This document shows positions 35,608 through 44,330 of a stretch of 64,000 nt of DNA, in pieces. The position numbers and the translations under genes were made by a program. Below the pieces are notes generated by a model. It was not told the origin of the DNA. It did not search any database and saw only the letters and a list, made by a program, of their open reading frames with translations. Origin of the DNA: Microbacterium galbinum (GTDB taxonomy: Bacteria; Actinomycetota; Actinomycetes; Actinomycetales; Microbacteriaceae); NCBI RefSeq assembly GCF_023101185.1, contig NZ_CP078077.1, positions 1 to 64,000 on the forward strand. The letters run 5' to 3'. Numbering within the stretch: position 1 is the stretch's first letter; every line of letters starts with the position of its first letter.

Positions 35608-36158
35608 TTCGCGCTACCCGCGCTCAGCAGCTGCTGCAGCTCGACTGAGCTATACGGGACGTGCTTCTCGCTGATGAGAGCACCAGACTGATCTTCCTCG
35701 ACGAAGACGATGGAGTTGTCGCGCTCGATCGACACCAGGTACTCGCGGTCGTGAGACTCCCATTCGACGACGATCGATCCGTCTGCTGCGGGCGAGATCC
35801 TGGCCTCCGCATCGATGGCGCTGTGGGCGGCGACGAGTTCGTCGATGGCCACCAAGGTGGGCGCGAGGGAACTCTCCCCCAGCCAACCGTCGCTGAGCTC
35901 GCGGAGGTCGTTGACGGTCTTCATGAATTCCACCCCCAGAGGTGCGGCAGCTGCGTCGTGCTGTGTGGATGCCGTCAGCGGGATCGATGAGTTCGAATAC
36001 GCGATCACTTTCGGTCGGTACGTGAATATAGCACCGTCACCTGTGTTCTCGCGATAGTGAGGCACGTCCGGTCGCGGGACCGAGTGCGCTGACACGGGCG
36101 CGAGGAAGATGGTCGCGGCCGCGACGGCGACCTTGACCTTCACCGTGCCGGAGCTCAT
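35604..36158 (-). CDS. Second gene of the unknown cassette (184 residues, N-terminal hydrophobic segment)
   Basis: Residues 9-25 form one hydrophobic helix (VKVAVAAATIFLAPVSA), either a signal peptide or a membrane anchor. The core has LRELSDGWLGESSLAPT (DGW at 90-92, AP at 99-100) and a beta-hairpin-like VVEWESHDREYLVSIERD. A DGW-x-G...AP helix followed by a VEW strand also marks uncharacterised accessory proteins known to me from other bacteria, often beside a partner of the next gene's type. The function is unknown. Coupled by ATGA at both ends. Confidence 0.65.
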   Translation of the reverse strand: MSSGTVKVKVAVAAATIFLAPVSAHSVPRPDVPHYRENTGDGAIFTYRPKVIAYSNSSIPLTASTQHDAAAAPLGVEFMKTVNDLRELSDGWLGESSLAPTLVAIDELVAAHSAIDAEARISPAADGSIVVEWESHDREYLVSIERDNSIVFVEEDQSGALISEKHVPYSSVELQQLLSAGSAK

Positions 36159-36478
36159 GGCTGCTGCTTGGCCTGATCCACGAAGGCGTCGATCAGTTCC
36201 CGGAACTCGACGAGGCGCTCGAACGTCAGCGAGAACGTCCCGACAGCAGCGATAGGCAGCACCAGCCCGTTGACAGCCTCGGGCGGAAGCGTTCCGTCCG
36301 GCTCCGGGACGAACGCCGGCGGCGTGACGTGGCCGAGCGAAAGAAAGTACTCCCCCGACTTTCCGTTCTTCGTTGTCGGGCCCTCTTGGAGCAGAATCTG
36401 GTTGATCGGCGCCGGCACGTTCATCGGATTGATCTGCCACACGGTCTGCACCTGGATCTGCGGGTTGTCGTTGACCAT
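36155..36478 (-). CDS. First gene of the unknown cassette (107 residues)
   Basis: It has a beta-rich start (IQVQTVWQINPMNVPAPINQ), then EYFLSLGHVTPP and a C-terminal strand-helix (LPIAAVGTFSLTFERLVEF). The plan resembles small DUF3467-like proteins. ATG 36478 lies six bases after CATACT with an extended TGG, so this gene probably has its own leaderless promoter, separate from the late operon whose terminator lies just upstream. Confidence 0.65.
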   Translation of the reverse strand: MVNDNPQIQVQTVWQINPMNVPAPINQILLQEGPTTKNGKSGEYFLSLGHVTPPAFVPEPDGTLPPEAVNGLVLPIAAVGTFSLTFERLVEFRELIDAFVDQAKQQP

Positions 36479-36520
36479 ACGGCGAGTATGCCAGAGGAAC
36501 TCCGACGATCGCTCCCCGGA

Positions 36521-36570
36521 CGCAGAAAGACCCCCACCCAGCCCGGAGGCTAGGTGGGGGTCTTCTGCGT
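36521..36570 (-). terminator. Late-operon terminator separating virion genes from cargo
   Basis: AGACCCCCACC / GGTGGGGGTCT, extended by CGCAGA / TCTGCG, gives a very stable stem directly after the stop of the holin-like gene. It ends the late operon and isolates the cassette downstream. Confidence 0.85.
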
Positions 36571-36987
36571 TCAGAGTCCGATGCGATCGTTGTGTTCAGA
36601 GATCGCGGCGCGGAGCTTCGCGGTGTCGTCGGTGCCGGTGTCTGCGCCGTCGAGCATGGCGCGGTACTGGCGGCGGGTCAGCGGGGTCGCGTTGCCGTTG
36701 ATCTGCGCGACGTAGAACCTTGCCGGTGTGGATCCGGCGCCGATCTTCCGGAGCCAGGCGTCGACGGCGGGGATCGCCATTACGCGGGAGATCGCCGCGC
36801 TGATCGCGGCGAGCGTCGCGATCGCGCCGAGCAGCCATGCGACTACCGGGCCGGGCAGAACGTCGGCGACCGCCTCGACGACCTGCGGCGCGATCACGAC
36901 GACCGTCGCGAGGATGGCGGAGCCAGCGACGAGGACGGCCGCGGCCGTGCGGATGACGCGCTGCAGTGGGAACCAGATCTTGCTCAT
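36571..36987 (-). CDS. Holin-like membrane protein
   Basis: 138 residues from ATG 36987. Two hydrophobic helices ([40 protein letters not shown]) are followed by a soluble C-terminal part ([20 protein letters not shown]). Small two-helix proteins downstream of an endolysin are usually holins. The long C-terminal tail is unusual. Last gene of the late operon; overlaps the collagen-like gene by ATGA. Confidence 0.6.
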   Translation of the reverse strand: MSKIWFPLQRVIRTAAAVLVAGSAILATVVVIAPQVVEAVADVLPGPVVAWLLGAIATLAAISAAISRVMAIPAVDAWLRKIGAGSTPARFYVAQINGNATPLTRRQYRAMLDGADTGTDDTAKLRAAISEHNDRIGL

Positions 36988-37643
36988 GGTGTACCTCCGG
37001 TGGGGGTGGGGATGCAGACGGTCGCCTGCTGTGGGTAGAAGATCCCGAGCTCGGAATCGGAGACGGAGATCCACCGCGTCTCGGCGGTGTACCCGTCGGG
37101 GCATGTCGGCCCGGGTGCGCCCGCTGGCCCCTGCGGGCCGATTGCCCCGGGCGTTCCGGGAGTACCCGGGTCGCCCTTCGCGCCTTGCGGTCCTGCTGGT
37201 CCCGCGGAGCCTTGTCCGCCGGACTGGCCGGATGGTCCCGGCTGGCCGGATGCGCCCGGTTCCCCCGTCTCGCCGGGGTCGCCCTTGTCGCCGTTCTTAC
37301 CGGGCGCGCCGGCTGGTCCGGGTGCGCCGGAGGGGCCGGCGGGTCCGACCGGGCCGGGCGCACCGGGGGATCCGGGCTCGCCCTGTGGTCCTTGCTCGGC
37401 GACGACTCCCGGTTCCGGGGCGTCCGGTTCTTCGCCGGTCGTGGCGGTGTACTCGTCGTAGAGCTCGACGTAGCGGTCTTGCCACGTCATCGCCTGTTCG
37501 TGCCATGCTTCGCGGCCGTTCCAGGCGCTGAGCCAGCCAACGCTGAGAAAGACGCCGACGACGAGCAGGGCGATTGTGAAGATGAATCCCTGCCGGCGGC
37601 GCTCGCGGACGGATGCCTCGATGAGGCTTTCGGTGTCGGTCAT
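36984..37643 (-). CDS. Membrane-anchored collagen-like protein
   Basis: 219 residues: a cytoplasmic basic start, one transmembrane helix (about 20-39), a short stalk, then about 32 consecutive Gly-X-Y triplets (about 85-180) with many GPAG/GDPG units, and a small C-terminal domain ([11 protein letters not shown]...ATVCIP) with two Cys. Collagen-like repeats form triple helices; here the protein would be a trimer displayed from the membrane. In a lysis cassette it may span the envelope or be a lysogeny-linked surface factor. Confidence 0.75.
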   Translation of the reverse strand: MTDTESLIEASVRERRRQGFIFTIALLVVGVFLSVGWLSAWNGREAWHEQAMTWQDRYVELYDEYTATTGEEPDAPEPGVVAEQGPQGEPGSPGAPGPVGPAGPSGAPGPAGAPGKNGDKGDPGETGEPGASGQPGPSGQSGGQGSAGPAGPQGAKGDPGTPGTPGAIGPQGPAGAPGPTCPDGYTAETRWISVSDSELGIFYPQQATVCIPTPTGGTP

Positions 37644-37927
37644 TGGTTTCCTTCCGAGAGGATGCCGGTGCGCGGGGGCCAGGGCGGGTAGACGCCGCGT
37701 TCGACGCCGCTCATGAGGTCGCCCTCGCGGCGCTCCCACGCGACGTTCTTGAGTCGCTCCCGGGATAGGTCGGGTTCGAGGCGGTCGAGGCGGCCCTCGA
37801 GCGTCTCGATGCGCTCCTGCTGCTGGTCGATCATCTGGTGCTCCAGCGAACCCTTCTTCGGGAGGAGGGCGACGACCGCGAGGAGGATCGCGACGCCCCA
37901 GCCCCCGAGCGTCGCGATCAGTTCCAC
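37640..37927 (-). CDS. Small membrane protein with coiled coil (lysis cassette)
   Basis: 95 residues: an N-terminal transmembrane helix ([20 protein letters not shown]) and a coiled-coil stretch ([21 protein letters not shown]). It could be a holin or a spanin-like partner. Overlaps the collagen-like gene (ATGA). Confidence 0.6.
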   Translation of the reverse strand: MELIATLGGWGVAILLAVVALLPKKGSLEHQMIDQQQERIETLEGRLDRLEPDLSRERLKNVAWERREGDLMSGVERGVYPPWPPRTGILSEGNQ

Positions 37928-37938
37928 TGCCGCACCCG

Positions 37939-38619
37939 TCAGGCGTCGTCGGAGTCGCGGAGTCCGCGCAGCTCGTCGGTGATCGTCGGCGAAGTCTTCG
38001 TCGAACCGGCCACACGAGCCTTCACCCAGTCGATACCCCCACCGATCGCGCTAAGAGCGCGAAGCACCATGCGCAGCAGTTCGGTGATCGTGGGCTGGCC
38101 GAGCTTGCCACCCGTGCGCTGCTTGTTCCAGATCGCTGCCTCGTGCGCTTCGATCAGCATGCGGCGGTCGTCGTCGGTGAACATGTCGTCTTCCTCTCCG
38201 GCGGAGGCTCCGCCTGCTGCTGTGCCCGCGCTGATGACGCGGTCTCGGTCGATCCACTTCCAGTAGTCGCTTCCGGCCTGCTTCACGCCGTGCCACCAGA
38301 TCTCCTGATGCAGGTGCGACCCGCGTTCGTTCGCGGGCACGACGTGTCCGGTCCATCCGATGTACGCGATGACCTCGCCCGCGCGCACGCGGGTTCCGAC
38401 GTGAGGGCCGCCGAGGTTCTCGAGGTGGCAGTGCATGATCTGCAGGCCGTTCGCGAGAGTGAGTGTCCGCGTGAACCCGGCGCGGTCGTTCCACCATCCG
38501 GAGAAGGTGATCGTGCCGTCGGCGATCGCGAGGATCGGCGTTCCGGACGGGTGGGCGTAGTCGATGCCGCCGTGGCCGGCGTAGGTGTAGGGGTTGCCGA
38601 ACGGCATGGGGAGCTTCAC
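37939..38619 (-). CDS. M23-family peptidase endolysin
   Basis: 226 residues. A LytM/M23 metallopeptidase domain (about 1-125) with zinc ligands H16xxxD20 and H102xH104 and a HCH at 63-65 cleaves peptidoglycan cross-bridges. The C-terminal part has helical sequence ([19 protein letters not shown]) that may bind the cell wall. It starts directly with the catalytic domain and has no signal peptide, so it needs a holin for export. First gene of the lysis group. Confidence 0.88.
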   Translation of the reverse strand: MKLPMPFGNPYTYAGHGGIDYAHPSGTPILAIADGTITFSGWWNDRAGFTRTLTLANGLQIMHCHLENLGGPHVGTRVRAGEVIAYIGWTGHVVPANERGSHLHQEIWWHGVKQAGSDYWKWIDRDRVISAGTAAGGASAGEEDDMFTDDDRRMLIEAHEAAIWNKQRTGGKLGQPTITELLRMVLRALSAIGGGIDWVKARVAGSTKTSPTITDELRGLRDSDDA

Positions 38620-38674
38620 GGGTGTGTCCTTTCGATGAGGCGGTGGCCGCGAGGATGCCCGCGGCCACCGCCGA

Positions 38675-40816
38675 TCAGATGAAGGTGACCTGACGCCACA
38701 CGCCGTCGAAGATCAGGCAGATCGCCTGACCTGTCGCGAGTGCCTTGGCCGTGTTGCCGTTCAGCGCGGTGCGGGGGGTCGCACCGTGGTTGATGGTCAG
38801 CGTCCCCGCTCCGATGTTGCTGATGATGAGCTTCTGCCCGAGGCGAGCGACGGGGAGCTGCTCGAGCGTCTGCGCGCCGGCGAGGGTGAACTGCAGCACC
38901 ACGTCCTCGAACGTGCGCGCGACGATGTTCGTCAGCGTGTCGCGGTTCGTGGCGACCGTCAGCGGGAAGAAGAACGACGTCGTCCCGCCGATGCCGACCG
39001 CGGCCCGGTAGTGCACCCAGGAGGATGCGGTGGTCGGGTCGTTGATCGTCCCGGTCGACGGGAAGTAGTCGATCAGCAGGTCGTCGATGCGCAGCGTGGG
39101 TGTGCCGTCGGTGGCGATGACCTTCGAGAGGCGGTTCGCCATGTTCGACGCGCCCGTGATGCGCAGCCGTGTCGTCTCGAGCAGCGACCCGGCACCGGTG
39201 ACCCAGAACGCGGATCCGCCGGGTGCGGCGGTGACGCCGTTGAGGAGCTCGAAGCGCACCTCGCCCGTGCACCGCAGCCATGCGTCCTGGACGCGGGCGA
39301 GAGCACGCACGTTGTCCATCGGGCCGGAGAAGTCGATGTCGACGTCGGCGGCGTTCAGGGTCGTGTTCAGCAGGGTGAACGCGCGCCCGTAGACCTCGCG
39401 GGCGACGATGTTCGACACGAACGACGGTCGCTGGTCACGGACCCCGAAGTCGGGGTGCGTGGAGCCGTGGCGGGTGACGTACTCGACGACGACCATGCTG
39501 ATGTTGTCGGCGTAGAGGCCGTCGATCGTGTGCCCCCAGGACTGTCCGGCGTTCGCATCCGACGCCATCCGCACGCCGCGTTCGGCGTTGCGGACGGTGC
39601 AGTCGATGACGCGGTTGCGGTTGCCGCGCAGCTGGTAGCCGATCGGCGCATCCGTCGCTTCGCAGTTCTGGAAGACGATGCCCTGCCCGGTCGCGTGCGT
39701 GTCGAACGCGGCAGACGACGAAGCGATCACGACGGTGTCGACGATGCGCGCCCCGTAGGTGCGTCCGTGCGGCATCGGCGCGTCCTGCCCGACCGTCGCC
39801 GTCGAACCGGTCGACGAGTAGCCGTGGCGGGGCTGGTGGAACCGGCACCCGCGGACGAGCCCGAATTCGGACGTGTTGTCGTCCACGCCGTACCCGTACG
39901 CGCCAGCGCCGGAGTCGTCCAGCGCCCAGTCGACGGTGCAGGAGTCGACGAGGTATCCGTAGCAGGCGGCCATGCTGAACGCCTGCCCGGTCGCGTTCTG
40001 GATCGTCACGTCCTGCACCGACGGTGCGCGCAGCGCCTGGAACACGAACATGCCCGTCGGGGATGCCGCAGCGCCGATGAACGTGCCGCCGCGCCAGGAG
40101 ATCACGTGGGACGACATGCGCGCCACGCGCAGCCCGAGAGTCATCGGGTCGCGCATCTTGCCGAGCAGGACGGCGGATCCGGCCGAGACGGAGGCGACGG
40201 TGAAGAACTGGCCGACGCGGAACGAGGATGCCGGCGCCGGGGTGATGTCGGCGGAGGATCCGGGGATCACGTCGTCGCCCCAGAGCTTCACGAGGTCGCC
40301 GCGCGTCCACGGGACGGTCCCGGCGAACGAGATCGTCAGCGTCGGGAGCAGGCCACCGGAGCCGGTCGTCGTGCCCTCCACCGCGCCGGTGACGGCCTTG
40401 GATGCCTCCCACTGTCCGGCGAAGCGCACGGCGGGAACTGCGGCGGACTGGATGAACGTCGCCCCGTACGCTTCGACCTGCATCGAGCGGCCGGTGTCGA
40501 TGAGCGGCTGCGTCAGCTTGTAGGTGCCCGCCGGGATGATGAGACGCCCACCGGTCGGGGTCGCAGCGATCGCGGCGTTCAGCGCGGCCGTGTCGTTCGC
40601 GACGCCGTCGCCGACGACGCCGAAGTCGGCGGCGTTCACCGAGCCGGTGATCGACGGAAGCACGTTGCGCAGCGATCCGCCGGTGAAGGAGTCCGGCGCA
40701 CCGAGCAGTTCGGCGATGGCCTCGTCGGTCGGGACGGCGTTGAGTCCGGGGAAGCCCCGCTCGCCACGGATGCCCTGCGGGCCCTTCAGGTTCGCGATGG
40801 GTACACGGGTCGCCAT
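38675..40816 (-). CDS. Tail spike with beta-helix (pectate-lyase-like) domain
   Basis: 713 residues. The N-terminus has a short collagen-like GPQGIRGERGFPG, the virion attachment region. Then comes a right-handed beta-helix of pectin-lyase type starting AADFGVVGDGVANDTAAL. The C-terminal part is beta-rich. Such spikes bind and may degrade surface glycans and set host range. Active-site residues cannot be assigned by eye. Confidence 0.8.
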   Translation of the reverse strand: MATRVPIANLKGPQGIRGERGFPGLNAVPTDEAIAELLGAPDSFTGGSLRNVLPSITGSVNAADFGVVGDGVANDTAALNAAIAATPTGGRLIIPAGTYKLTQPLIDTGRSMQVEAYGATFIQSAAVPAVRFAGQWEASKAVTGAVEGTTTGSGGLLPTLTISFAGTVPWTRGDLVKLWGDDVIPGSSADITPAPASSFRVGQFFTVASVSAGSAVLLGKMRDPMTLGLRVARMSSHVISWRGGTFIGAAASPTGMFVFQALRAPSVQDVTIQNATGQAFSMAACYGYLVDSCTVDWALDDSGAGAYGYGVDDNTSEFGLVRGCRFHQPRHGYSSTGSTATVGQDAPMPHGRTYGARIVDTVVIASSSAAFDTHATGQGIVFQNCEATDAPIGYQLRGNRNRVIDCTVRNAERGVRMASDANAGQSWGHTIDGLYADNISMVVVEYVTRHGSTHPDFGVRDQRPSFVSNIVAREVYGRAFTLLNTTLNAADVDIDFSGPMDNVRALARVQDAWLRCTGEVRFELLNGVTAAPGGSAFWVTGAGSLLETTRLRITGASNMANRLSKVIATDGTPTLRIDDLLIDYFPSTGTINDPTTASSWVHYRAAVGIGGTTSFFFPLTVATNRDTLTNIVARTFEDVVLQFTLAGAQTLEQLPVARLGQKLIISNIGAGTLTINHGATPRTALNGNTAKALATGQAICLIFDGVWRQVTFI

Positions 40817-40817
40817 G

Positions 40818-41291
40818 TCAGCTCACAATCTCGAGGATGCCGGTGCCAGAAGAGGCCGGATCGTTGGGGTCGCCCGGGTCTTCCCCCGGGCCGGGCGCGT
40901 TGAGGTACCAGCCGACGTATCCCGCCGGCGGCGGTGCCAGCGAGACGAGCACCGTCTGCGGGGACAGCGGCGCATCCGGCATGTCGCCGATATCTCCGCC
41001 CACGAACGGGACGAAGAGCTTGTACCCGAGGACGTCGTAGTGGGTGAACTTCCCCGACGCGTTCAGGTGCTCGATCGACACCTCGTACCAGACCTCCGGC
41101 ACGATCCCGTCGGTCGGCTGCAGGTCCACGGTGAACGACCCATCCGCCGCGGGGATCACGCTGATCGGGTCCGAAGAGAACAACCGCCGCCCCAGCGTTC
41201 CCGCACTCGACGCGGTGAAGATCACCCGCGGATCCTTCGCGGCGAGCGTCTGCAGACCGAAGTCCGTGAGAGTGCCCCTGACATCGACCAT
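40818..41291 (-). CDS. Minor tail/tail-tip associated protein
   Basis: 157 residues from ATG 41291 (MVDVRGTLTDFGLQTLAAK). Beta-rich with FTVDLQPTDGIVPEVWYEVSIEH and a Pro/Gly/Asp-rich end. It lies between the spike and the tail genes, one base upstream of the spike in the operon. A similar start is common in siphovirus minor tail proteins; the exact role is unknown. Confidence 0.65.
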   Translation of the reverse strand: MVDVRGTLTDFGLQTLAAKDPRVIFTASSAGTLGRRLFSSDPISVIPAADGSFTVDLQPTDGIVPEVWYEVSIEHLNASGKFTHYDVLGYKLFVPFVGGDIGDMPDAPLSPQTVLVSLAPPPAGYVGWYLNAPGPGEDPGDPNDPASSGTGILEIVS

Positions 41292-41305
41292 CACGGCCTC
41301 CTTGC

Positions 41306-41335
41306 TTGTTGAGACGACACCGAGGCGGATACCCT
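41306..41335 (+). promoter_or_regulatory. Plus-strand promoter for the lipoprotein gene
   Basis: TTGTTG (41306-41311), an 18-bp spacer, TACCCT (41330-41335), then seven bases to the GTG start at 41343: a compact leaderless layout. It opposes the surrounding tail operon. Confidence 0.5.
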
Positions 41336-41342
41336 CAGAAAC

Positions 41343-41810
41343 GTGAAGAACCCGACCAAAGCCGTAGCCCTCGCCGCTGCCCTGCTGCTCGCCATGACGC
41401 TCAGCGCATGCGGAGACGACGCGCCGTCCTCGTCGGGCGAGAGCACCAGCACGCAGTCCCGCACGCAAAGCAGCACCGCTGAGTCCGAGGCCGAGTCCGA
41501 GTCCCCTGAGCGCCCTGAGCCTCTGGTCGCTCAGTCGCCTCCGAGCGACACGGATGCGCAGTTCCTGGCGGAAGCGCGCGATCGGCTTGCTGGGCTGGGG
41601 TCGGCGACCACGATCCCGGATGCATCAGATGAGCAGCTCATCGCGGCGGGTCATGAGGCGTGCGACGCGCTTATCTCTCAGCAGCCCTTTAACGACGTAT
41701 CCGTGATCGAAGGCGAAGAGCGTGTTCAGGGGAGCTTCCTCGACAGCGCGGCTATCGCCAGTGCGGGAATCCTCTACTTCTGTCCAGAGATCAACGGCAA
41801 GACCCTCTAG
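41343..41810 (+). CDS. Prophage lipoprotein, DUF732-like
   Basis: 155 residues with a signal peptide and lipobox LSAC (Cys23), a Ser/Glu-rich linker, and a C-terminal domain of DUF732 type (TDAQFLAEARDRLAGLG, LIAAGHEACDALI, FCPEI). It is the only plus-strand gene in the tail region, with its own promoter, which marks it as a moron expressed in the lysogen. Surface lipoproteins of this kind often block superinfecting phages (inferred). It overlaps the convergent gene by four bases. Confidence 0.8.
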   Translation: MKNPTKAVALAAALLLAMTLSACGDDAPSSSGESTSTQSRTQSSTAESEAESESPERPEPLVAQSPPSDTDAQFLAEARDRLAGLGSATTIPDASDEQLIAAGHEACDALISQQPFNDVSVIEGEERVQGSFLDSAAIASAGILYFCPEINGKTL

Positions 41811-42472
41811 CCCTCGTAGAGGAATCCATCGCTACCCTTGTAGACGCAGCCCGAGGGAATCCCCGCCTTGGTCACCTTCGGTAGCCCGACGATCCGGAAT
41901 CCGGTCGAGCCGAGACCGAGGATCTTCCCACCGCCAATCAGGTTGACGCCGCCGTTGTTCAGAACCACCTGATGCCCAGCGGAGTGGTTGATGCTCAGGA
42001 CATCGCCCGACACGTAGATCGTGTGAGCTCCGATCTCGATTCGACCACCGTTCGTCGACGGGTTCAGCACGATCTGACCGGCGCGGATACGGCCGCCGCC
42101 GACGACCGAGAAGTCACCGGTGACCTCAACGTTGCCGCTGATCTTTCCGGCCCCGATGAACTCCCACTGCCCGTTCTGGGTGAGCTTCCCGGTGACGGTG
42201 ACATTTCCGGCGATCTCGCCGTTGCCGTTGAGTGACCAGGGGCCTTCGATCTTGAACGTCCCGTTCACGGTGGTGGAACCGTTGATGGCGGTGGTGCCGT
42301 CGATCTGCAGGGTGCCGACGATCTCGACGCGGCCGCCGGAGTCGACGCGCAGGAGGCCGCCGATGAATCGCATGCGGCCGTTGGTGATGGAGCTGGATTC
42401 GAGGTTCGCGCCTGCCTCGAGGCGTTCGATGCGGCGCACGAGGCGGTTGATGAGTCCGGCGAGGTTAGACAC
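41807..42472 (-). CDS. Minor tail protein with repeated beta units
   Basis: 221 residues from GTG 42472. An N-terminal coiled coil (LAGLINRLVRRIERLEA) leads into about eight short repeats of the form GNVTVTG/IEGPWSLNGNG, an elongated beta solenoid-like fibre. It is probably a tail tip or fibre component. Its start overlaps the stop of the gene upstream by eight bases. Confidence 0.7.
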   Translation of the reverse strand: MSNLAGLINRLVRRIERLEAGANLESSSITNGRMRFIGGLLRVDSGGRVEIVGTLQIDGTTAINGSTTVNGTFKIEGPWSLNGNGEIAGNVTVTGKLTQNGQWEFIGAGKISGNVEVTGDFSVVGGGRIRAGQIVLNPSTNGGRIEIGAHTIYVSGDVLSINHSAGHQVVLNNGGVNLIGGGKILGLGSTGFRIVGLPKVTKAGIPSGCVYKGSDGFLYEG

Positions 42473-43541
42473 TTTCGACCTCCGTGGTGATCTCGAGCCC
42501 GAAGGTGCCGGATGCGGCGACGACGCGCACCGGGTGGATGCCGTCGGGGAACACGGGGTGTCCCTTCGACTGCAGGTTCCAGCCGCGGCCGGAGACCGCG
42601 TGCATGGGCGAGTAGGCGTCCGAGGTGGTGAACTTCTCGACCACCCAGGATGTGACCGGCTGCGAGTCGCGCGCGAACCAGGCGTTCGTCGCGACCTGTA
42701 GGCGGGTGCCGGTGAGGTCGGAGAAGGTGCGCTTCGCGTCACGGATCGGGATGGTGAACGGTGGGCCTCCGGCGTACCGCACGGGCTGGTCTTGCCCGTT
42801 GCCTTCGCCGAGCCCCTGCCCTCCGGTGATCTGCTCGACCCCGGACATCCGGTAGTGCACGCCGCTGAGGGGTGAGTCCTCGGCCTGCAGGTGGAACGAC
42901 GAGGTGCCGTTGACGACGCGCGGTGCGACGAGCGTCTGGAAGCGCAGCACCCGGCCCTCGGTGAGGTACGGGCGGAAGAAGATCTCGACGCCCTCCTCCT
43001 CGATCTGCACGAGGAGGTCTTCGATGGTGAGCTTCTTCCAGAACTCCCACGTCTGCGTGTACGACCCGGTTCCGTCGGCGGGCAGGTCGATCGGGTAGTT
43101 CCACTCAGGCGCCCACTGCATGAAGCGGATGAGGATCGCGCGGACCGCGCCCGGATAGGAGCGTCCGGTCACGGTGAGCGTGCCGAGGTCGCCGTAGCTG
43201 TCGAGCGGGTAGGTCATCCGCCAGCGGGCTTCGGAGCGCACGAGCTCGACGGCGGAGATGGTGATCGCTTTCGTGTCGTCGGCGTAGTCCCAGCTCTCGA
43301 TCTTCCATGCCCCTACGACGGACATGCCCCACCGCAGCGCGATCAGGCGTGCGTTCGGCTGGAACAGGGACAAGATGCGGGCCCGGGCGAGTGGGCGTTC
43401 GTCGTCGTCGGTGCGAAGCACCCACGTGCTCTCCCCCGTGCCGGCGATGTTCGTCGACCACTGGCATCCATCGGCGAGAGGGAACACCTGCCCGACCTCG
43501 GCGCCGGTGGTCGCGTCGTGCACCCACAGCTCGAGCGGCAT
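42465..43541 (-). CDS. Minor tail protein (tail tip, endopeptidase-like position)
   Basis: 358 residues, beginning MPLELWVHDATTGAEVGQVF. Position after the distal tail protein fits the siphovirus tail-associated lysin or baseplate hub (gp27-like N-terminus). No catalytic motif is evident. Confidence 0.75.
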   Translation of the reverse strand: MPLELWVHDATTGAEVGQVFPLADGCQWSTNIAGTGESTWVLRTDDDERPLARARILSLFQPNARLIALRWGMSVVGAWKIESWDYADDTKAITISAVELVRSEARWRMTYPLDSYGDLGTLTVTGRSYPGAVRAILIRFMQWAPEWNYPIDLPADGTGSYTQTWEFWKKLTIEDLLVQIEEEGVEIFFRPYLTEGRVLRFQTLVAPRVVNGTSSFHLQAEDSPLSGVHYRMSGVEQITGGQGLGEGNGQDQPVRYAGGPPFTIPIRDAKRTFSDLTGTRLQVATNAWFARDSQPVTSWVVEKFTTSDAYSPMHAVSGRGWNLQSKGHPVFPDGIHPVRVVAASGTFGLEITTEVESV

Positions 43542-43550
43542 GCGCGCCTC

Positions 43551-44330
43551 CTAGATGTAGGTGTCGGTGATGCGCACCACGCCGGGCACGGACAGCGAGT
43601 GCTGCCAGCGAGCGCCGGGTGGGATCGCCCAGAGGTTCCCCACCCCGACGTCGAGCATCTCGACGCCGTTGCGGAACACGCGGCCGCGGCGCAGGTCTAC
43701 GGTGTGCGTGCCCCCGGCGGTCGCACCGGTGACGGTGAAGGTGCCGCCAGGTGAGGTGATCGAGTAGTCCGACGGTGCGCCGGGGATCTCGATCACTGGG
43801 TAGGCGGGGAAGTTGCCGCGGTGACTGACCCACGGGGCGCGCGCGGTACCCGCGGGTGGGAACGCCTGGTCCTCGCCGTAGCGACGCGGGTCCGCGCACG
43901 TGAGCTGCACCTGGAACACGGCCGCGTGCACGCCGCGCTTGATCCGGCGTCCGGACTCTGCGACGGCGAGCACGACGCGGCCGTTCGCCCACCGGGTGAG
44001 TCCCTGGTGGTCGATGGTGATCTGCTCACGCTGCCCCGACAGGAGACCGGTGAGCGCCTCGCTCTCGTGCGTCAGTTCACGCTCGGAGCGTTCGAGGATC
44101 ACCCCGTCGATCGTGATCACGCGCGCGCCGAGGTAGACCGGAGCGTCGTGCTCACCGTGCTCGACCGCGCGCGCGAGCGCCTCACGCCGGGTGTTCGAGA
44201 TCCCCTGCCAGCCCTGGAAGCCGTTGCGGGTGACGAACAGTCCGCGCGGGCGGGACATGTCGCGGGGGTGGCCGAGAATCTCCCGACCCGCGATGTGGAT
44301 CTGCAGCACTCGGCCACCCCCTTCTGTCAT
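43551..44330 (-). CDS. Distal tail protein (Dit-like)
   Basis: 259 residues, with an N-terminal tail-associated domain (HIAGREILGHPRDMSRPRGLF, DAPVYLGARVITIDGVIL) and a C-terminal galectin-like domain (YPVIEIPGAPSDYSITSPGG). It forms the hub between the tail tube and tip. The start overlaps the tape-measure stop (ATGA). Confidence 0.82.
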   Translation of the reverse strand: MTEGGGRVLQIHIAGREILGHPRDMSRPRGLFVTRNGFQGWQGISNTRREALARAVEHGEHDAPVYLGARVITIDGVILERSERELTHESEALTGLLSGQREQITIDHQGLTRWANGRVVLAVAESGRRIKRGVHAAVFQVQLTCADPRRYGEDQAFPPAGTARAPWVSHRGNFPAYPVIEIPGAPSDYSITSPGGTFTVTGATAGGTHTVDLRRGRVFRNGVEMLDVGVGNLWAIPPGARWQHSLSVPGVVRITDTYI

